From: Acidithiobacillus sp. YTS05
GTDB lineage: Bacteria > Pseudomonadota > Gammaproteobacteria > Acidithiobacillales > Acidithiobacillaceae
Direction: 5' to 3'
NCBI RefSeq assembly: GCF_024396695.1
Contig: NZ_CP094359.1
Coordinates: 806,001-870,000, forward strand
DNA length: 64,000 nucleotides
Shown here: piece by piece, positions 54,459 to 63,381 of the stretch
How the letters are laid out: the number at the start of each line of letters is the position of its first letter
How positions within the stretch are numbered: the stretch's first letter is position 1
Program-made: the position numbers and the translations under genes
Notes under the pieces: generated by a model
The model's input: the letters and a program-made list of their open reading frames with translations, nothing else
Told to the model about the DNA's origin: nothing
Databases searched by the model: none

Positions 54459-54761
54459 ATGGAAGAACTACCCACCCGCGAAGAAGATATCGAGCAGGCA
54501 TCACGTTCGCTCAAGGCTATGGCCCATCCCTTGCGCCTCAAGGTGCTTTGCGTTCTGGGCTCGGAGGAGATGAGTGTGCAGGATATCGTGGCTGCCGTGG
54601 GCACTACGCAAAGCAATATCTCTCAGCACCTGGCGATCCTGCGTGAAAAGGACATCCTCAAGGCGCGCAAGGATGCCAATAAGGTGTATTACCGGGTTGG
54701 CGATCCGCGCACCCTGCGCCTGATCTCGATGATGAGTGAGGTGTTCTGTAGCATCCACTAG
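54459..54761 (+). CDS. ArsR-family regulator, SqrR/BigR-like
   Basis: 100-residue winged helix: AMAHPLRLKVLCVLGSEEMSVQDIVAAVGTTQSNISQHLAILREKDIL. Two cysteines, C31 and C97, are 66 residues apart, the same spacing as the persulfide-sensing pairs of SqrR (C41/C107) and BigR (C42/C108). No obvious metal site is seen. It is followed by an efflux and sulfur-handling block, so a reactive-sulfur-responsive repressor is the likely role. Confidence 0.85.
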   Translation: MEELPTREEDIEQASRSLKAMAHPLRLKVLCVLGSEEMSVQDIVAAVGTTQSNISQHLAILREKDILKARKDANKVYYRVGDPRTLRLISMMSEVFCSIH

Positions 54762-54783
54762 TGCCGACGCTTTTCATTCGAAG

Positions 54784-54797
54784 AATATCATAATATA
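54784..54797 (+). promoter_or_regulatory. AT-rich inverted motif before tolC
   Basis: AATATCATAATATA contains ATAT-CATA-ATAT and lies about 45 bases from the tolC start. It could bind the ArsR regulator; no second copy was found and the assignment is tentative. Confidence 0.3.
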
Positions 54798-54841
54798 CTA
54801 ATCTTTTTAGCGCTTGTGCCTCTTTTGGCAGAGGTCAACAG

Positions 54842-56272
54842 ATGAAGAAAGATTATTGCTGCAGGAATCGCCGACGTTCCTGGGCTGCCATCATCGCCGC
54901 CTTGCTGGCGTCTGTCGCTGCTCCGGCAGTCTATGCCCTTGATTTTACGCAGTGCGTGCAAGACGCACAGAAGCGTAACCCCGACGCTCTTCTGGCCGAA
55001 GCCCAGGCGGCCGAGGCCAAGGGAGCGCTGAGCTCCGCCAATGGTAACCTGCTGCCGAAACTCACAGCGAGTTTTTCCGGGGCGCAGTCGAACAACGCCC
55101 TGACCGTTTTTGGCATGAAGCTCTCGCAGCGCGTCGCTACCTTCAACGACTTTGGCGCCAGCCAGTTCAATCCTTCCGACCCGCAGTCTCTCTATACTGC
55201 GCCCAACAATCTCGATCACCCGGGTGGCTATCACAATCTCGGCACCGAGCTCTCCCTCGCCATCCCGATCTGGAATGGTGGCGCGGTGCGCAGTGGTATC
55301 AGCGAAGCGGAGGCGATGTTGCATGCGGCGCAGGCGGGAGACCAATTTGCCCAGCAGAAGCTCACCTTCACCGTGCTGCAGGCCTATGATGGACTGATTG
55401 CTGCCAAGGCAGGTCAGGAAGTCGCAGAAAAGGCACTGCGTGCTGCCGACAACTATGTCAAGACCACACAGCAGTTGCTGGACCAGGGTGTCGTAGTGAA
55501 AAGTGATCTATTGTCGGCGCAAGTGCACCAGGAAGAGGCGGTGTTGGCAGTGCAGCAGGCCAAGGACCAGGTCGCCAATGCACGTGCCAATTTGGCGTTG
55601 CTGATCGGTCAGCCGATCTCGACTCCGATCCAGGTGGATGCCCCGGTGTTGCCACCACAGCCCGCCGGTGACACCTTCGCCCTGGAGCAAGAGGCTATTG
55701 CCAACAATCCCGGTATTCGTGCCCTGCAGGAAAAAGTCCGGGCCGCGCAAGCAGGTATCGGTGTTGCCCGCGCCGCCTATCTCCCCCATGTCAATGCTAT
55801 GGCCAAGCAGGAGTGGAACGGTACGACCCTGGGCAATGCTGTGCCCTCCTATACCGTAGGTGGACAGGTTTCTTGGAATCTGCTGGATTTTTCGCGCTCC
55901 GGGCAGATGGACTCCGCCCAGGCCAAGGTGCAAGTGGCACTGGCCAATCTGCAAAAGGCCCAGGACGATACCCGGCTGCAGTTACAGAAGTCCCTCCTGG
56001 CTACAAAGCTCGCGTCGCAGCGCGTCAAGGCTCGGGAGTTGGCGGTGCGCCAGAGTGAGGAGGCGCAACGTCTGGTGCGCTTGCGCTACCAAAACGGCGT
56101 TGAAACCTTGACCGGCCTGTTGCGTGGACAGGCTTCCCTCGATCAGTCGCGCGCGGAGCTGGTCCAGGCGCGCTATGCAGAGGCCGTGGAACGCGGTGCA
56201 CTCCTGCTCGCCTTGGGCAAAATGGACATACAGACGATGACCGGTGCCGCAATGACGGGAGAAAGCAAGTGA
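54842..56272 (+). CDS. TolC-family outer membrane channel
   Basis: 476 residues with signal peptide (IIAALLASVAAPAVYA) and the OEP fold repeats: helical ALLAEAQAAEAKGALSSANGNLLPKL and SEAEAMLHAAQAGDQF, each followed by strand segments such as AIPIWNGG and QVSWNLLDFSRSG. Forms the outer membrane exit duct for the downstream pump. Overlaps the adaptor gene by 4 bases. Confidence 0.92.
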   Translation: MKKDYCCRNRRRSWAAIIAALLASVAAPAVYALDFTQCVQDAQKRNPDALLAEAQAAEAKGALSSANGNLLPKLTASFSGAQSNNALTVFGMKLSQRVATFNDFGASQFNPSDPQSLYTAPNNLDHPGGYHNLGTELSLAIPIWNGGAVRSGISEAEAMLHAAQAGDQFAQQKLTFTVLQAYDGLIAAKAGQEVAEKALRAADNYVKTTQQLLDQGVVVKSDLLSAQVHQEEAVLAVQQAKDQVANARANLALLIGQPISTPIQVDAPVLPPQPAGDTFALEQEAIANNPGIRALQEKVRAAQAGIGVARAAYLPHVNAMAKQEWNGTTLGNAVPSYTVGGQVSWNLLDFSRSGQMDSAQAKVQVALANLQKAQDDTRLQLQKSLLATKLASQRVKARELAVRQSEEAQRLVRLRYQNGVETLTGLLRGQASLDQSRAELVQARYAEAVERGALLLALGKMDIQTMTGAAMTGESK

Positions 56273-57342
56273 AGAAACAGTTTTTGACGGTCGCAATCAT
56301 CTTGAGTTTGGGCTTGGCCGGTTGTGGACAGAAGCCGCCCCATGTCGGTGCTGTTGGCGAATCGGTGCAGGCGCAGACCCTGACCCTTGCCGCCGGCAAG
56401 GGGCTTGGTTATGAGACCGTGCCGGGCACGGTCATGGCCAGTCAGCAGATACAGTTGGGTTCCCGTTTGAGCGGCTATCTACGTGGTCTGCAGGTACATG
56501 TGGGTGAATCCGTACGTGCGGGCCAGTTGCTCTTTCAGGTGGATCCAGCAGATGTCGATAGTCAAGTGGCGCAGGCGCAGGCAAGCCTCGCCCAGGCCGA
56601 GGCCAATTTTGCGGATGCGCAGTCGAACTATGATCGCTTCAAGAAGCTCTACGAGGCTCAGGCCATCCCGCAAAAGCAGTGGGATCAGGTACAGAGCCAG
56701 TATCAGATGGCCAAAGCGCAGGTTGCTGCGGCGCGCGCCGGCACTGGCAGTGCTGCTGCCCAGTTGCGCTACGCTCGGGTGACGGCGCCCTTTGCCGGGG
56801 TGATCACGCAGAAGTATCTGCAAAATGGTGATCTGGTTGCCCCCGGTCATCCGGTTCTGGCCCTGGCCAATCCGCAGCAGCTCGAAGTCGATTGCAGTGT
56901 CGGCACTGCCGCCTTCGCCACTCTCCACGTTGGACAAGCACTTGTCGTCGACAATGACGGCAAGGCGCTCACGGCGACGGTGCGCGACCTGGTACCCGTG
57001 GCCGATCCGGTGACCCACAGCCATCTGGTAAAACTGAGCCTGCCTGCGGGCAGCGACATCCAGGCCGGGGCTTTTGTGCAGGTACAGATTCCCCAGGTCG
57101 GTGAGACAACGACACTGCGTATTCCGCAGGGTGCGTTGCTCAACCGGGCGGGTATCCCCGGCGTCTTCGTCGTCAATTCCCAGGGCGTGGCAGAGTATCG
57201 CATGGTGCGTCCGGGGCAAAAGATTGGTGATCAGGTGCAAATCCTGGCGGGCTTGAGCGCTGGCGAGCGAATCGTCGTCAGCAACATCGAAGCCGTCGAC
57301 AACGGCGACCGGATCGAGAGTACCGGGGCTGCGCATGGCTGA
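56269..57342 (+). CDS. RND efflux periplasmic adaptor (lipoprotein)
   Basis: 357 residues. A lipobox LAGC ends the signal peptide at C19, so the protein is likely membrane-anchored by lipid. SGYLRGLQVHVGESVRAGQLLFQVDPAD is the lipoyl domain, a coiled-coil hairpin of about residues 95-160 follows (AQASLAQAEANFADAQSNYDRF), then beta-barrel and membrane-proximal parts (VTAPFAGVITQKYLQNGDLVAPG). Links the TolC channel to the RND pump. Overlaps it by 8 bases. Confidence 0.93.
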   Translation: MKKQFLTVAIILSLGLAGCGQKPPHVGAVGESVQAQTLTLAAGKGLGYETVPGTVMASQQIQLGSRLSGYLRGLQVHVGESVRAGQLLFQVDPADVDSQVAQAQASLAQAEANFADAQSNYDRFKKLYEAQAIPQKQWDQVQSQYQMAKAQVAAARAGTGSAAAQLRYARVTAPFAGVITQKYLQNGDLVAPGHPVLALANPQQLEVDCSVGTAAFATLHVGQALVVDNDGKALTATVRDLVPVADPVTHSHLVKLSLPAGSDIQAGAFVQVQIPQVGETTTLRIPQGALLNRAGIPGVFVVNSQGVAEYRMVRPGQKIGDQVQILAGLSAGERIVVSNIEAVDNGDRIESTGAAHG

Positions 57343-60300
57343 GAATGTAGCAAAGATGAATCTGGCCGGTCGTCTGGCCAGCGGCTTTTATCGCTCCAAG
57401 ATCACGGTATTGATCATGCTCGCCATTGCCCTCTTTGGAGCGATGGCGGTGCTCGTGACTCCGCGCCTGTACAACCCGGAAATCGTGGTGCCGGCAGCGG
57501 AGATCTTCGTCATGCGCCCGGGCTCCAACAGTGAGGAAGTGCATAATCTCGTGGTGCGCCCGCTGGAGGCGCTGATGGCCTCTCTGCCCGGCGTGCATCA
57601 CACGTACGGCTATGCAGTGAATGATATGGGCATCGTCACCGTGCAGTTTCAGGTGGGTGCCAATGAGGAAAAGAGTCTCCTTGAGGTTTATAACCAGCTC
57701 AGCCGCAACATCGACCGCATGCCGCCGGGGACCATGCAGCCGCTGGTCAAGTCCATCGGCATCAACGATGTCCCCATCCTCGATGTCACCTTGAGTTCCT
57801 CCCATTTGAATCAGGTACAACTGCGTGCGGTGGCCATGCGCGTCATGAATCAGTTGCAGAATGTGCCTGACGTAGCCAACGCCGAGCTGATTGGTGGTGC
57901 CCAAGAGGCGGTGAATATCTGGATCGATCCGCAAAAGCTGGCCAGCAGCGGGGTAAGCCTGGCGCAACTGAAGCAGGCGTTGCAGGGCAGTAACTTGGTG
58001 ATGCCTGCAGGGCATCTGGTTGCCGATAATCAGCGCATTCCCCTGCGCGTCAATGCGGCGCTTGGTTCGGGCTCGGCGGTGGGTGATGTGATCATCGGCT
58101 CCCATGACAACCGGCCGATCTATCTGCATGACGTGGCGCGGGTGGAAGAAGGGGCGGCGGAAACGAATACCTTGGTGACCGACAACACTGGTCCGGCCAA
58201 CGGTCTCGGACTGCCCGCCGGTACCAGCATGCCTGCAGTCACCATTACTCTGGCCAAACGACCGGGAACCAATGCCGTGGTCGTTGCCGATGCCCTCAAG
58301 GCTAAATTACAACGCCTGGAGACAGAAGCCATTCCCCAGGGCGTGCATGTATCCGTCACTCGCGATTACGGCGCGCGCGCCGACGATGCGGTGAGCACGC
58401 TCTTTGAACATCTGAGTATCGCAGTGGGCGTGGTCGCCGTCATTCTGCTGATCTTTTTGGGTTGGCGCGAGGCCGCTATCGTCATCCTTACCGTGCCCCT
58501 TACCCTGGGAGTGGTTCTCGGGATTGGCTGGATCCTTGGGCAGACCATCAACCGTATTACCTTGTTCGCTCTGATTCTGTCCCTGGGTCTCTTGGTCGAT
58601 GGTGGCATCGTCGTCATCGAAAATATCCATCGCCACCTCAGTCATGGCGGGGAAAGGCGCAGCTTTGCCGATAAGGTGGTGATGGCCACCAACGAGATCG
58701 GCAATCCCACCAATATTGCTACCCTGGCGGTGATCCTCGCCTTCGTGCCGATGGCCTTCGTTACCGGCATGATGGGACCGTTCATGCTGCCCATCCCGAT
58801 CTTTGTTCCCATTGCCATGATCGCGTCGGTGTTGCTCGCCTACACCGTGGTTCCCTGGGGTGCCTACCGCTTCCTGCGCGGCAAGGCCGAGCGTCATGCT
58901 GCGGCGCAGCAGCATGACGATGGGCACGCCCAGCGCGATGCCCTGCAGCGCGCGTATCTGCGGGTCTTCACGCCCTTGTTGCGTTCTGCTGGGCGGCGCA
59001 ATCTCTTTTTTTTAGTAGTCATCGTACTGCTGCTCCTGGTGATGTTGATGCCGGCGTGGCAGTTTGTCCGGCCCTCGGGCATGAATGGTCCGCTGAGTGC
59101 CCTGGGGGTCAACGTCAAGATGTTACCGGCGGGCAATGTCAGTGACTTCATGATCCAGGTCGATACCCCGGCGGGGACGGCGCTCGCCCAAACCGGGCGG
59201 GTGGTGCAGGCGGTGGGGCAGGTACTGGCGCAGAATCCGTACGTCGAAAATTTCCAGAACTATGTAGGGCGCTCCGCGCCGGTGGACTTTGCCGGGCTGG
59301 TGCGTGGCGACATGATGCGCAAAGGCAGTAACTATGCGCAGATCCAGGTCAATTTGGTGCCGCGCAGCGAACGCCCGATGTCGCATGCGGTCAGTGTGGA
59401 TATCTACAAAAAGATTGCGCCGCTGGAGCAGCGCTTTCCGGGTACGGTGATCAAGCTCTTCGAGGTGCCGCCAGGGCCTCCCGTACGTGCCCAGGTGGTG
59501 GCGGAGCTTTATGGTCCCGACTATGACAAGCTGCGGCAGCTGGCGGGGCAGGTCGAAGAGCGTTTCCGCAAGGTCTACGACATGATCAATGTCGACGACT
59601 CAGTCACCGGTACAGTTCCCGAATATCGCATCCATGTCCTGACGGAAAAGGCGATGCTGGCCGGGGTCGCGCCGGCGCAGGTGGCGGAATTGGTACACGA
59701 TTACATCGCCGGGACCAAGATCGGCACCATCGCTGTCCCCAGCGCGCGCGAACCTGTGGATATCATTCTCCGAGTACCCCCCGCTGATCGTGCCTGGGAG
59801 TCGCAGATATTGAGCCTGCGCATCCGCAATGAGGCAGGAAAACAGGTGCCGCTGGCGAGCATCGTTACCATCGAGAAAACTACCCAAGCCAAGCCGATTG
59901 TCGATCGTGATCAGCACGAGGTGGTCTACGTGACCGGAGATTTGCTGGGTTCCAGTCCGGTCTATGCTACCTACACGCTCAACAACATGCTCGATGGCAA
60001 AACTTTGGACGGCGTGCACCTGCATACGGGTAACTTGGGTTTCATGCCGGCGCAGCCGAATGATATCACTCACTACCAGATCCTTTGGGGCGGTGATATG
60101 CGGCTCACTCTGGACGTCTTTCGCGATCTGGGGGCGGCATTCATCATTGCCCTGGTGTTCATTTACCTGATGTTGGTGGCGTACTACCAGTCCTTCATCA
60201 TGCCGATCATTGTTATGGGCGCGATTCCCCTAACCCTGATCGGTGTCTTCCCCGGTCATTGGCTGCTGAATACGCCGTTCAACGCCACCTCGATGATTGG

Positions 60301-60619
60301 CGTCATTGCCCTGGCGGGGGTGGTGGTGCGTAACTCTCTGTTGCTGATCGATTTCATCATCGAGTATCGGCGCGAGGGATACCCCTTGGACGAAGCGGTG
60401 ATCGAGGCAGGTGCCGTGCGGTTTCGCCCGATTCTGCTGACGGCGCTGGCCATCATGTTCGGCTCGGCGATCATGGTCAGCGATCCGGTATTTGGCGGTC
60501 TGGCAGTGTCCTTGATTTTTGGTACATTCGCCTCCACCATGTTGACACTGATCGTGATCCCGCTGCTTTACTTCCTGTGGGAACGACATTTGGAGCGCAA
60601 AACGCCGGAGGTTTCCTGA
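57335..60619 (+). CDS. RND efflux pump permease
   Basis: 1094 residues with two large periplasmic loops and twelve predicted membrane helices of the AcrB type. Recognisable are FYRSKITVLIMLAIALFG, the porter segments with RPLEALMASLPGVHHTYGY, and the helix-4 region LILSLGLLVDGGIVVIEN, where the proton relay D lies, plus LAGVVVRNSLLLIDFIIEYRREG. Substrate not obvious; the surrounding genes suggest thiol or sulfur stress rather than antibiotics. Followed by DUF2892 after 1 base. Confidence 0.92.
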   Translation: MAENVAKMNLAGRLASGFYRSKITVLIMLAIALFGAMAVLVTPRLYNPEIVVPAAEIFVMRPGSNSEEVHNLVVRPLEALMASLPGVHHTYGYAVNDMGIVTVQFQVGANEEKSLLEVYNQLSRNIDRMPPGTMQPLVKSIGINDVPILDVTLSSSHLNQVQLRAVAMRVMNQLQNVPDVANAELIGGAQEAVNIWIDPQKLASSGVSLAQLKQALQGSNLVMPAGHLVADNQRIPLRVNAALGSGSAVGDVIIGSHDNRPIYLHDVARVEEGAAETNTLVTDNTGPANGLGLPAGTSMPAVTITLAKRPGTNAVVVADALKAKLQRLETEAIPQGVHVSVTRDYGARADDAVSTLFEHLSIAVGVVAVILLIFLGWREAAIVILTVPLTLGVVLGIGWILGQTINRITLFALILSLGLLVDGGIVVIENIHRHLSHGGERRSFADKVVMATNEIGNPTNIATLAVILAFVPMAFVTGMMGPFMLPIPIFVPIAMIASVLLAYTVVPWGAYRFLRGKAERHAAAQQHDDGHAQRDALQRAYLRVFTPLLRSAGRRNLFFLVVIVLLLLVMLMPAWQFVRPSGMNGPLSALGVNVKMLPAGNVSDFMIQVDTPAGTALAQTGRVVQAVGQVLAQNPYVENFQNYVGRSAPVDFAGLVRGDMMRKGSNYAQIQVNLVPRSERPMSHAVSVDIYKKIAPLEQRFPGTVIKLFEVPPGPPVRAQVVAELYGPDYDKLRQLAGQVEERFRKVYDMINVDDSVTGTVPEYRIHVLTEKAMLAGVAPAQVAELVHDYIAGTKIGTIAVPSAREPVDIILRVPPADRAWESQILSLRIRNEAGKQVPLASIVTIEKTTQAKPIVDRDQHEVVYVTGDLLGSSPVYATYTLNNMLDGKTLDGVHLHTGNLGFMPAQPNDITHYQILWGGDMRLTLDVFRDLGAAFIIALVFIYLMLVAYYQSFIMPIIVMGAIPLTLIGVFPGHWLLNTPFNATSMIGVIALAGVVVRNSLLLIDFIIEYRREGYPLDEAVIEAGAVRFRPILLTALAIMFGSAIMVSDPVFGGLAVSLIFGTFASTMLTLIVIPLLYFLWERHLERKTPEVS

Positions 60620-60620
60620 A

Positions 60621-60842
60621 ATGACGACAGAAAATTGGGTTCGGGTGGTAGCGGGTACCTTTGTATTCGTGAGTGTTGCCCTGGGCGCACCGAGCAGTCC
60701 GATCTTTGTGAGTGAGTGGTTTTTGGTATTCACCCTTTTTGTTGGGTTCAACCTTTTCCAGAGTGGCATCTCGGGCTTCTGTCCGCTGGTGAATATCCTG
60801 CATAAAATGGGAGTCAGCGATGCCCCTAGCTGTGGGAGATAA
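60621..60842 (+). CDS. DUF2892 (YgaP-type) membrane protein
   Basis: 73 residues with two hydrophobic helices (VVAGTFVFVSVALG and WFLVFTLFVGFNLFQSGISGFCP) and the SGFCP motif typical of DUF2892/YgaP transmembrane modules, which in E. coli YgaP are fused to a rhodanese. Here it is a separate gene immediately before a rhodanese gene, so they probably cooperate in sulfur transfer at the membrane. Confidence 0.87.
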   Translation: MTTENWVRVVAGTFVFVSVALGAPSSPIFVSEWFLVFTLFVGFNLFQSGISGFCPLVNILHKMGVSDAPSCGR

Positions 60843-60845
60843 GCA

Positions 60846-61265
60846 GTGAACATCGGCGCCGAGCTGTCTACCCATTGGCCCCTGCTCTTGCTGGCCCTTG
60901 GTTTTCTCGTACTGATTTTCAAGGGGCCACTCAGCCGCAAACTGGCGGGTGTCGAAGAGATCACCCCGGAGCGTGCCGTGCAGCTCATCAATCAGCATGA
61001 TGCCCTGGTGATCGATGTGCGTGAGCAGAATGAATGGTCGCGTGGCCATCTCCCTGCGGCCAAGCACATCCCGGTCGGAGAATTGAACAAGTATCTCAAA
61101 GATCTGGAAAAGCATCAGGAGCACCACGTGATTTGCCAATGCGCCAGCGGCATGCGCTCGGCACGGGCGGCGTCGATCCTGCACAAGGCGGGTTTTCAGA
61201 AGGTGTATAGTCTCAAGGGTGGGATTCAGGCATGGCGGAGCGCCGGCCTGCCGGTGGACAAGTAA
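60846..61265 (+). CDS. Membrane-anchored rhodanese-like sulfurtransferase
   Basis: 139 residues. An N-terminal membrane helix (WPLLLLALGFLVLIF) is followed by one rhodanese domain with VIDVREQNEWSRGHLPAAKHIP and the active-site loop CQCASGMRSARAA, whose cysteine takes the persulfide. Six-residue loop, so a thiosulfate-type sulfurtransferase rather than a phosphatase-like form. Stop overlaps the glutaredoxin start by one base (TAATG). Confidence 0.92.
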   Translation: MNIGAELSTHWPLLLLALGFLVLIFKGPLSRKLAGVEEITPERAVQLINQHDALVIDVREQNEWSRGHLPAAKHIPVGELNKYLKDLEKHQEHHVICQCASGMRSARAASILHKAGFQKVYSLKGGIQAWRSAGLPVDK

Positions 61266-61522
61266 TGGCGGAAGTCATTGTCTATGCGACCCATGCCTGC
61301 GGGTACTGTCGGCGCGCTCTGGCCTTGCTGCAACAGAAACAGGTCGCGGCGCAGATCATCTGGGTGGACCAAGAGCCGCATCGTCGTGCAGAAATGATCC
61401 AACGTGCCGCCGGTCGGCGTACCGTGCCACAAATCTTCATCGCCCAGCGCCACATCGGTGGCTGCGACGACCTGCTGGCCCTCGATCGGCGCGGAGAACT
61501 GGATCCCCTGCTGCGAAACTGA
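61265..61522 (+). CDS. grxC: Glutaredoxin 3
   Basis: 85 residues with thioredoxin fold and active site HACGYCRRA; TVPQIFIAQRHIGGCDDLLALD is the GSH-binding cis-Pro and GG region. Reduces protein and mixed disulfides with glutathione. The ATG at 61265 overlaps the rhodanese stop. Located with Trx2 and rhodanese, fitting thiol or persulfide control. Confidence 0.93.
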   Translation: MAEVIVYATHACGYCRRALALLQQKQVAAQIIWVDQEPHRRAEMIQRAAGRRTVPQIFIAQRHIGGCDDLLALDRRGELDPLLRN

Positions 61523-61536
61523 AAGGGAGGTTTCCG

Positions 61537-61962
61537 ATGCACATCGTTTGTCCTCACTGTGGCGCCGTCAATGCAGTCCTTCAGGAGCGTTTGGGGCAGC
61601 ATCCCAAATGCGGCAAGTGCCACCAGCCACTCTTTGCCGACCATCCGGTGGAGTTGCAGGGCGCTGCCTTTCAACGCTATATCGAGCGCAACGACCTGCC
61701 CGTACTGGTAGATTTTTGGGCGCCCTGGTGTGGGCCGTGTCGCATGATGGCGCCGGCCTTCGCCCAGGCTGCGCAGCAGATGCAGGGACGCTGCCTCTTT
61801 GCCAAGCTCAATACCGAAGCGGATGGACAGACCGGGGCGCGTTATCAGATTCGCTCCATCCCGACCATGGTACTGTTTCGCGGCGGGCGTGAGGTAGCAC
61901 GACAAAGCGGCGCCATGGGCGCTGCCGACATTCAGCGCTGGCTCGCCGGACAGGGCCTCTGA
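61537..61962 (+). CDS. trxC: Thioredoxin 2
   Basis: 141 residues. The N-terminal zinc finger (CPHCGAVN, CGKCHQPL) distinguishes it from Trx1, and the active site is WAPWCGPCRMMAP. E. coli TrxC is controlled by OxyR and resists oxidation. GGGAGG lies 8 bases before the ATG. Same transcript as grxC judging from 14-base spacing. Confidence 0.95.
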   Translation: MHIVCPHCGAVNAVLQERLGQHPKCGKCHQPLFADHPVELQGAAFQRYIERNDLPVLVDFWAPWCGPCRMMAPAFAQAAQQMQGRCLFAKLNTEADGQTGARYQIRSIPTMVLFRGGREVARQSGAMGAADIQRWLAGQGL

Positions 61963-61983
61963 ACGGCTTTTTTGAGGGACGGG

Positions 61984-62793
61984 ATGACAGATAACCAACT
62001 TTTATGTGCGGTCATCCAGACGGTATCCGGTGCTGATCTCGAGCAAAATCTCGCATCGGCAGCTGAATCGGTCAACGATGCCAGCGTCGCCGGTGCCAAG
62101 CTGGTTCTGCTGCCGGAAAATTTTGCCTTTATGGGTCTGCGCGATACCGATAAATTGGCCCTCATGGAGGAGCCCGGCAGCGGTCCCATCCAGGATTTTT
62201 TAGCAGAGCAGGCAAGGCGCCATGGGATCTGGCTGCTGGGCGGAAGTATCCCTCTGCGTGCCCCGGATGGTCGCTGCTTCGCCAGTCTGTTGGCGTACGA
62301 CGAGCAAGGCACGCTACGGGCGCGCTACGACAAGATCCATCTCTTTGATGTGGATCTTGCGGGCGGCGAAAGTTATCGAGAATCTGCGACCATTGCGCCG
62401 GGCGCCAAGCCGGTGCTGGTCGAGAGTCCTTGGGGTGGAATCGGTTTGTCGATCTGTTATGACCTGCGTTTTCCCGAGCTCTATCGCCACTATGCTGGCG
62501 CATCCCTCCTGGTTGTGCCGAGCGCCTTCACCGTGCAGACCGGACGCGCCCACTGGGAGACCCTCTTGCGCGCCCGCGCCATCGAAAATCAGGCCTTCGT
62601 CCTGGCCGCCGATCAGGGCGGCAAGCATGCCAATGGCCGGGAAACCTGGGGCCACAGCATGATCATCGATCCCTGGGGCCAGGTACTGGCGGTTCAGGAA
62701 GGGGGCGCAGGGGTCGTTCTGGCGGAACTGGAGCTTGGCCAACTGGCGCAGATCCGAGCGCGCCTGCCGGTGTTGCAGCACCGGCGGCTCTAG
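61984..62793 (+). CDS. Nitrilase-family amidase (deaminated glutathione amidase-like)
   Basis: Carbon-nitrogen hydrolase with the E-K-C triad visible: LLPENFAFMG, YDKIHLFDVD and SICYDLRFPELYRHY. The pattern HLFDVD and 269-residue size match Nit1/NitFhit-type amidases that clear deaminated glutathione, a side product of transaminases. GAGGGACGGG precedes the ATG at 61984 (22 bases after trxC). Its placement after glutaredoxin fits glutathione maintenance. Confidence 0.88.
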   Translation: MTDNQLLCAVIQTVSGADLEQNLASAAESVNDASVAGAKLVLLPENFAFMGLRDTDKLALMEEPGSGPIQDFLAEQARRHGIWLLGGSIPLRAPDGRCFASLLAYDEQGTLRARYDKIHLFDVDLAGGESYRESATIAPGAKPVLVESPWGGIGLSICYDLRFPELYRHYAGASLLVVPSAFTVQTGRAHWETLLRARAIENQAFVLAADQGGKHANGRETWGHSMIIDPWGQVLAVQEGGAGVVLAELELGQLAQIRARLPVLQHRRL

Positions 62794-62800
62794 TTGTCCA

Positions 62801-63289
62801 TTACCAAGCGATATAGGCGTATCCCTTCTGCTGTAGCGTGATCAGCTCGACAGCACCGCTGAATACCGGAGTGGCTTCGGAAATCAGATCTTCGTTGCCG
62901 ATCTTGATGGTTTTCATGGTTTGTTCACAGGCATCAAATACCACACCGTACATGTGCAGACTGGAAACCTGCTCCTGAATGAATTTACTGTAGTGCTGAT
63001 GGTTCTTCTCGGCCTTGACCAGGAGCCAGATGCCGGGACCGAAACAGTCGATGACGATATCGACGTCATTGTTGAAATGCCCTAGCACCACCGCCGCGCT
63101 ATGTAAGATATCCAGGATATAGGCGGGATCAGACTGATTGAGCTGATAGACCACCTTGTTTTTCGATGGTCCCATCATGCCCATTCCCATGCCCTGGCCC
63201 TGTGCCGCTACGGCCACTGCCGATGCCGCGCCTGCGGCGACCAGGCCGCCGAGAAAGCGGCGACGTGAATGGTTTTTGTCCTCGGCCAT
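62801..63289 (-). CDS. Tat-exported DsrE-family protein
   Basis: 162 residues. Twin-arginine signal SRRRFLG at residues 8-14 followed by a hydrophobic stretch to the cleavage region; the mature part has the DsrE/DsrF-like fold KVVYQLNQSDPAYILDILHSAAVVLGHF with a cysteine in FDACEQTM. DsrE-type proteins carry or transfer persulfide; export by Tat would put this function in the periplasm. Faces the SbmA-like gene, divergent, with about 90 bases between. Confidence 0.85.
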   Translation of the reverse strand: MAEDKNHSRRRFLGGLVAAGAASAVAVAAQGQGMGMGMMGPSKNKVVYQLNQSDPAYILDILHSAAVVLGHFNNDVDIVIDCFGPGIWLLVKAEKNHQHYSKFIQEQVSSLHMYGVVFDACEQTMKTIKIGNEDLISEATPVFSGAVELITLQQKGYAYIAW

Positions 63290-63381
63290 GCTATGCTCCT
63301 CGTCACTATGGATTGGCCCCCTCAGATTAGCAAAATCTGCGCCCGGGGCCGGTTTTTTGGGTAACCTGGCGGAGAGCGAGT

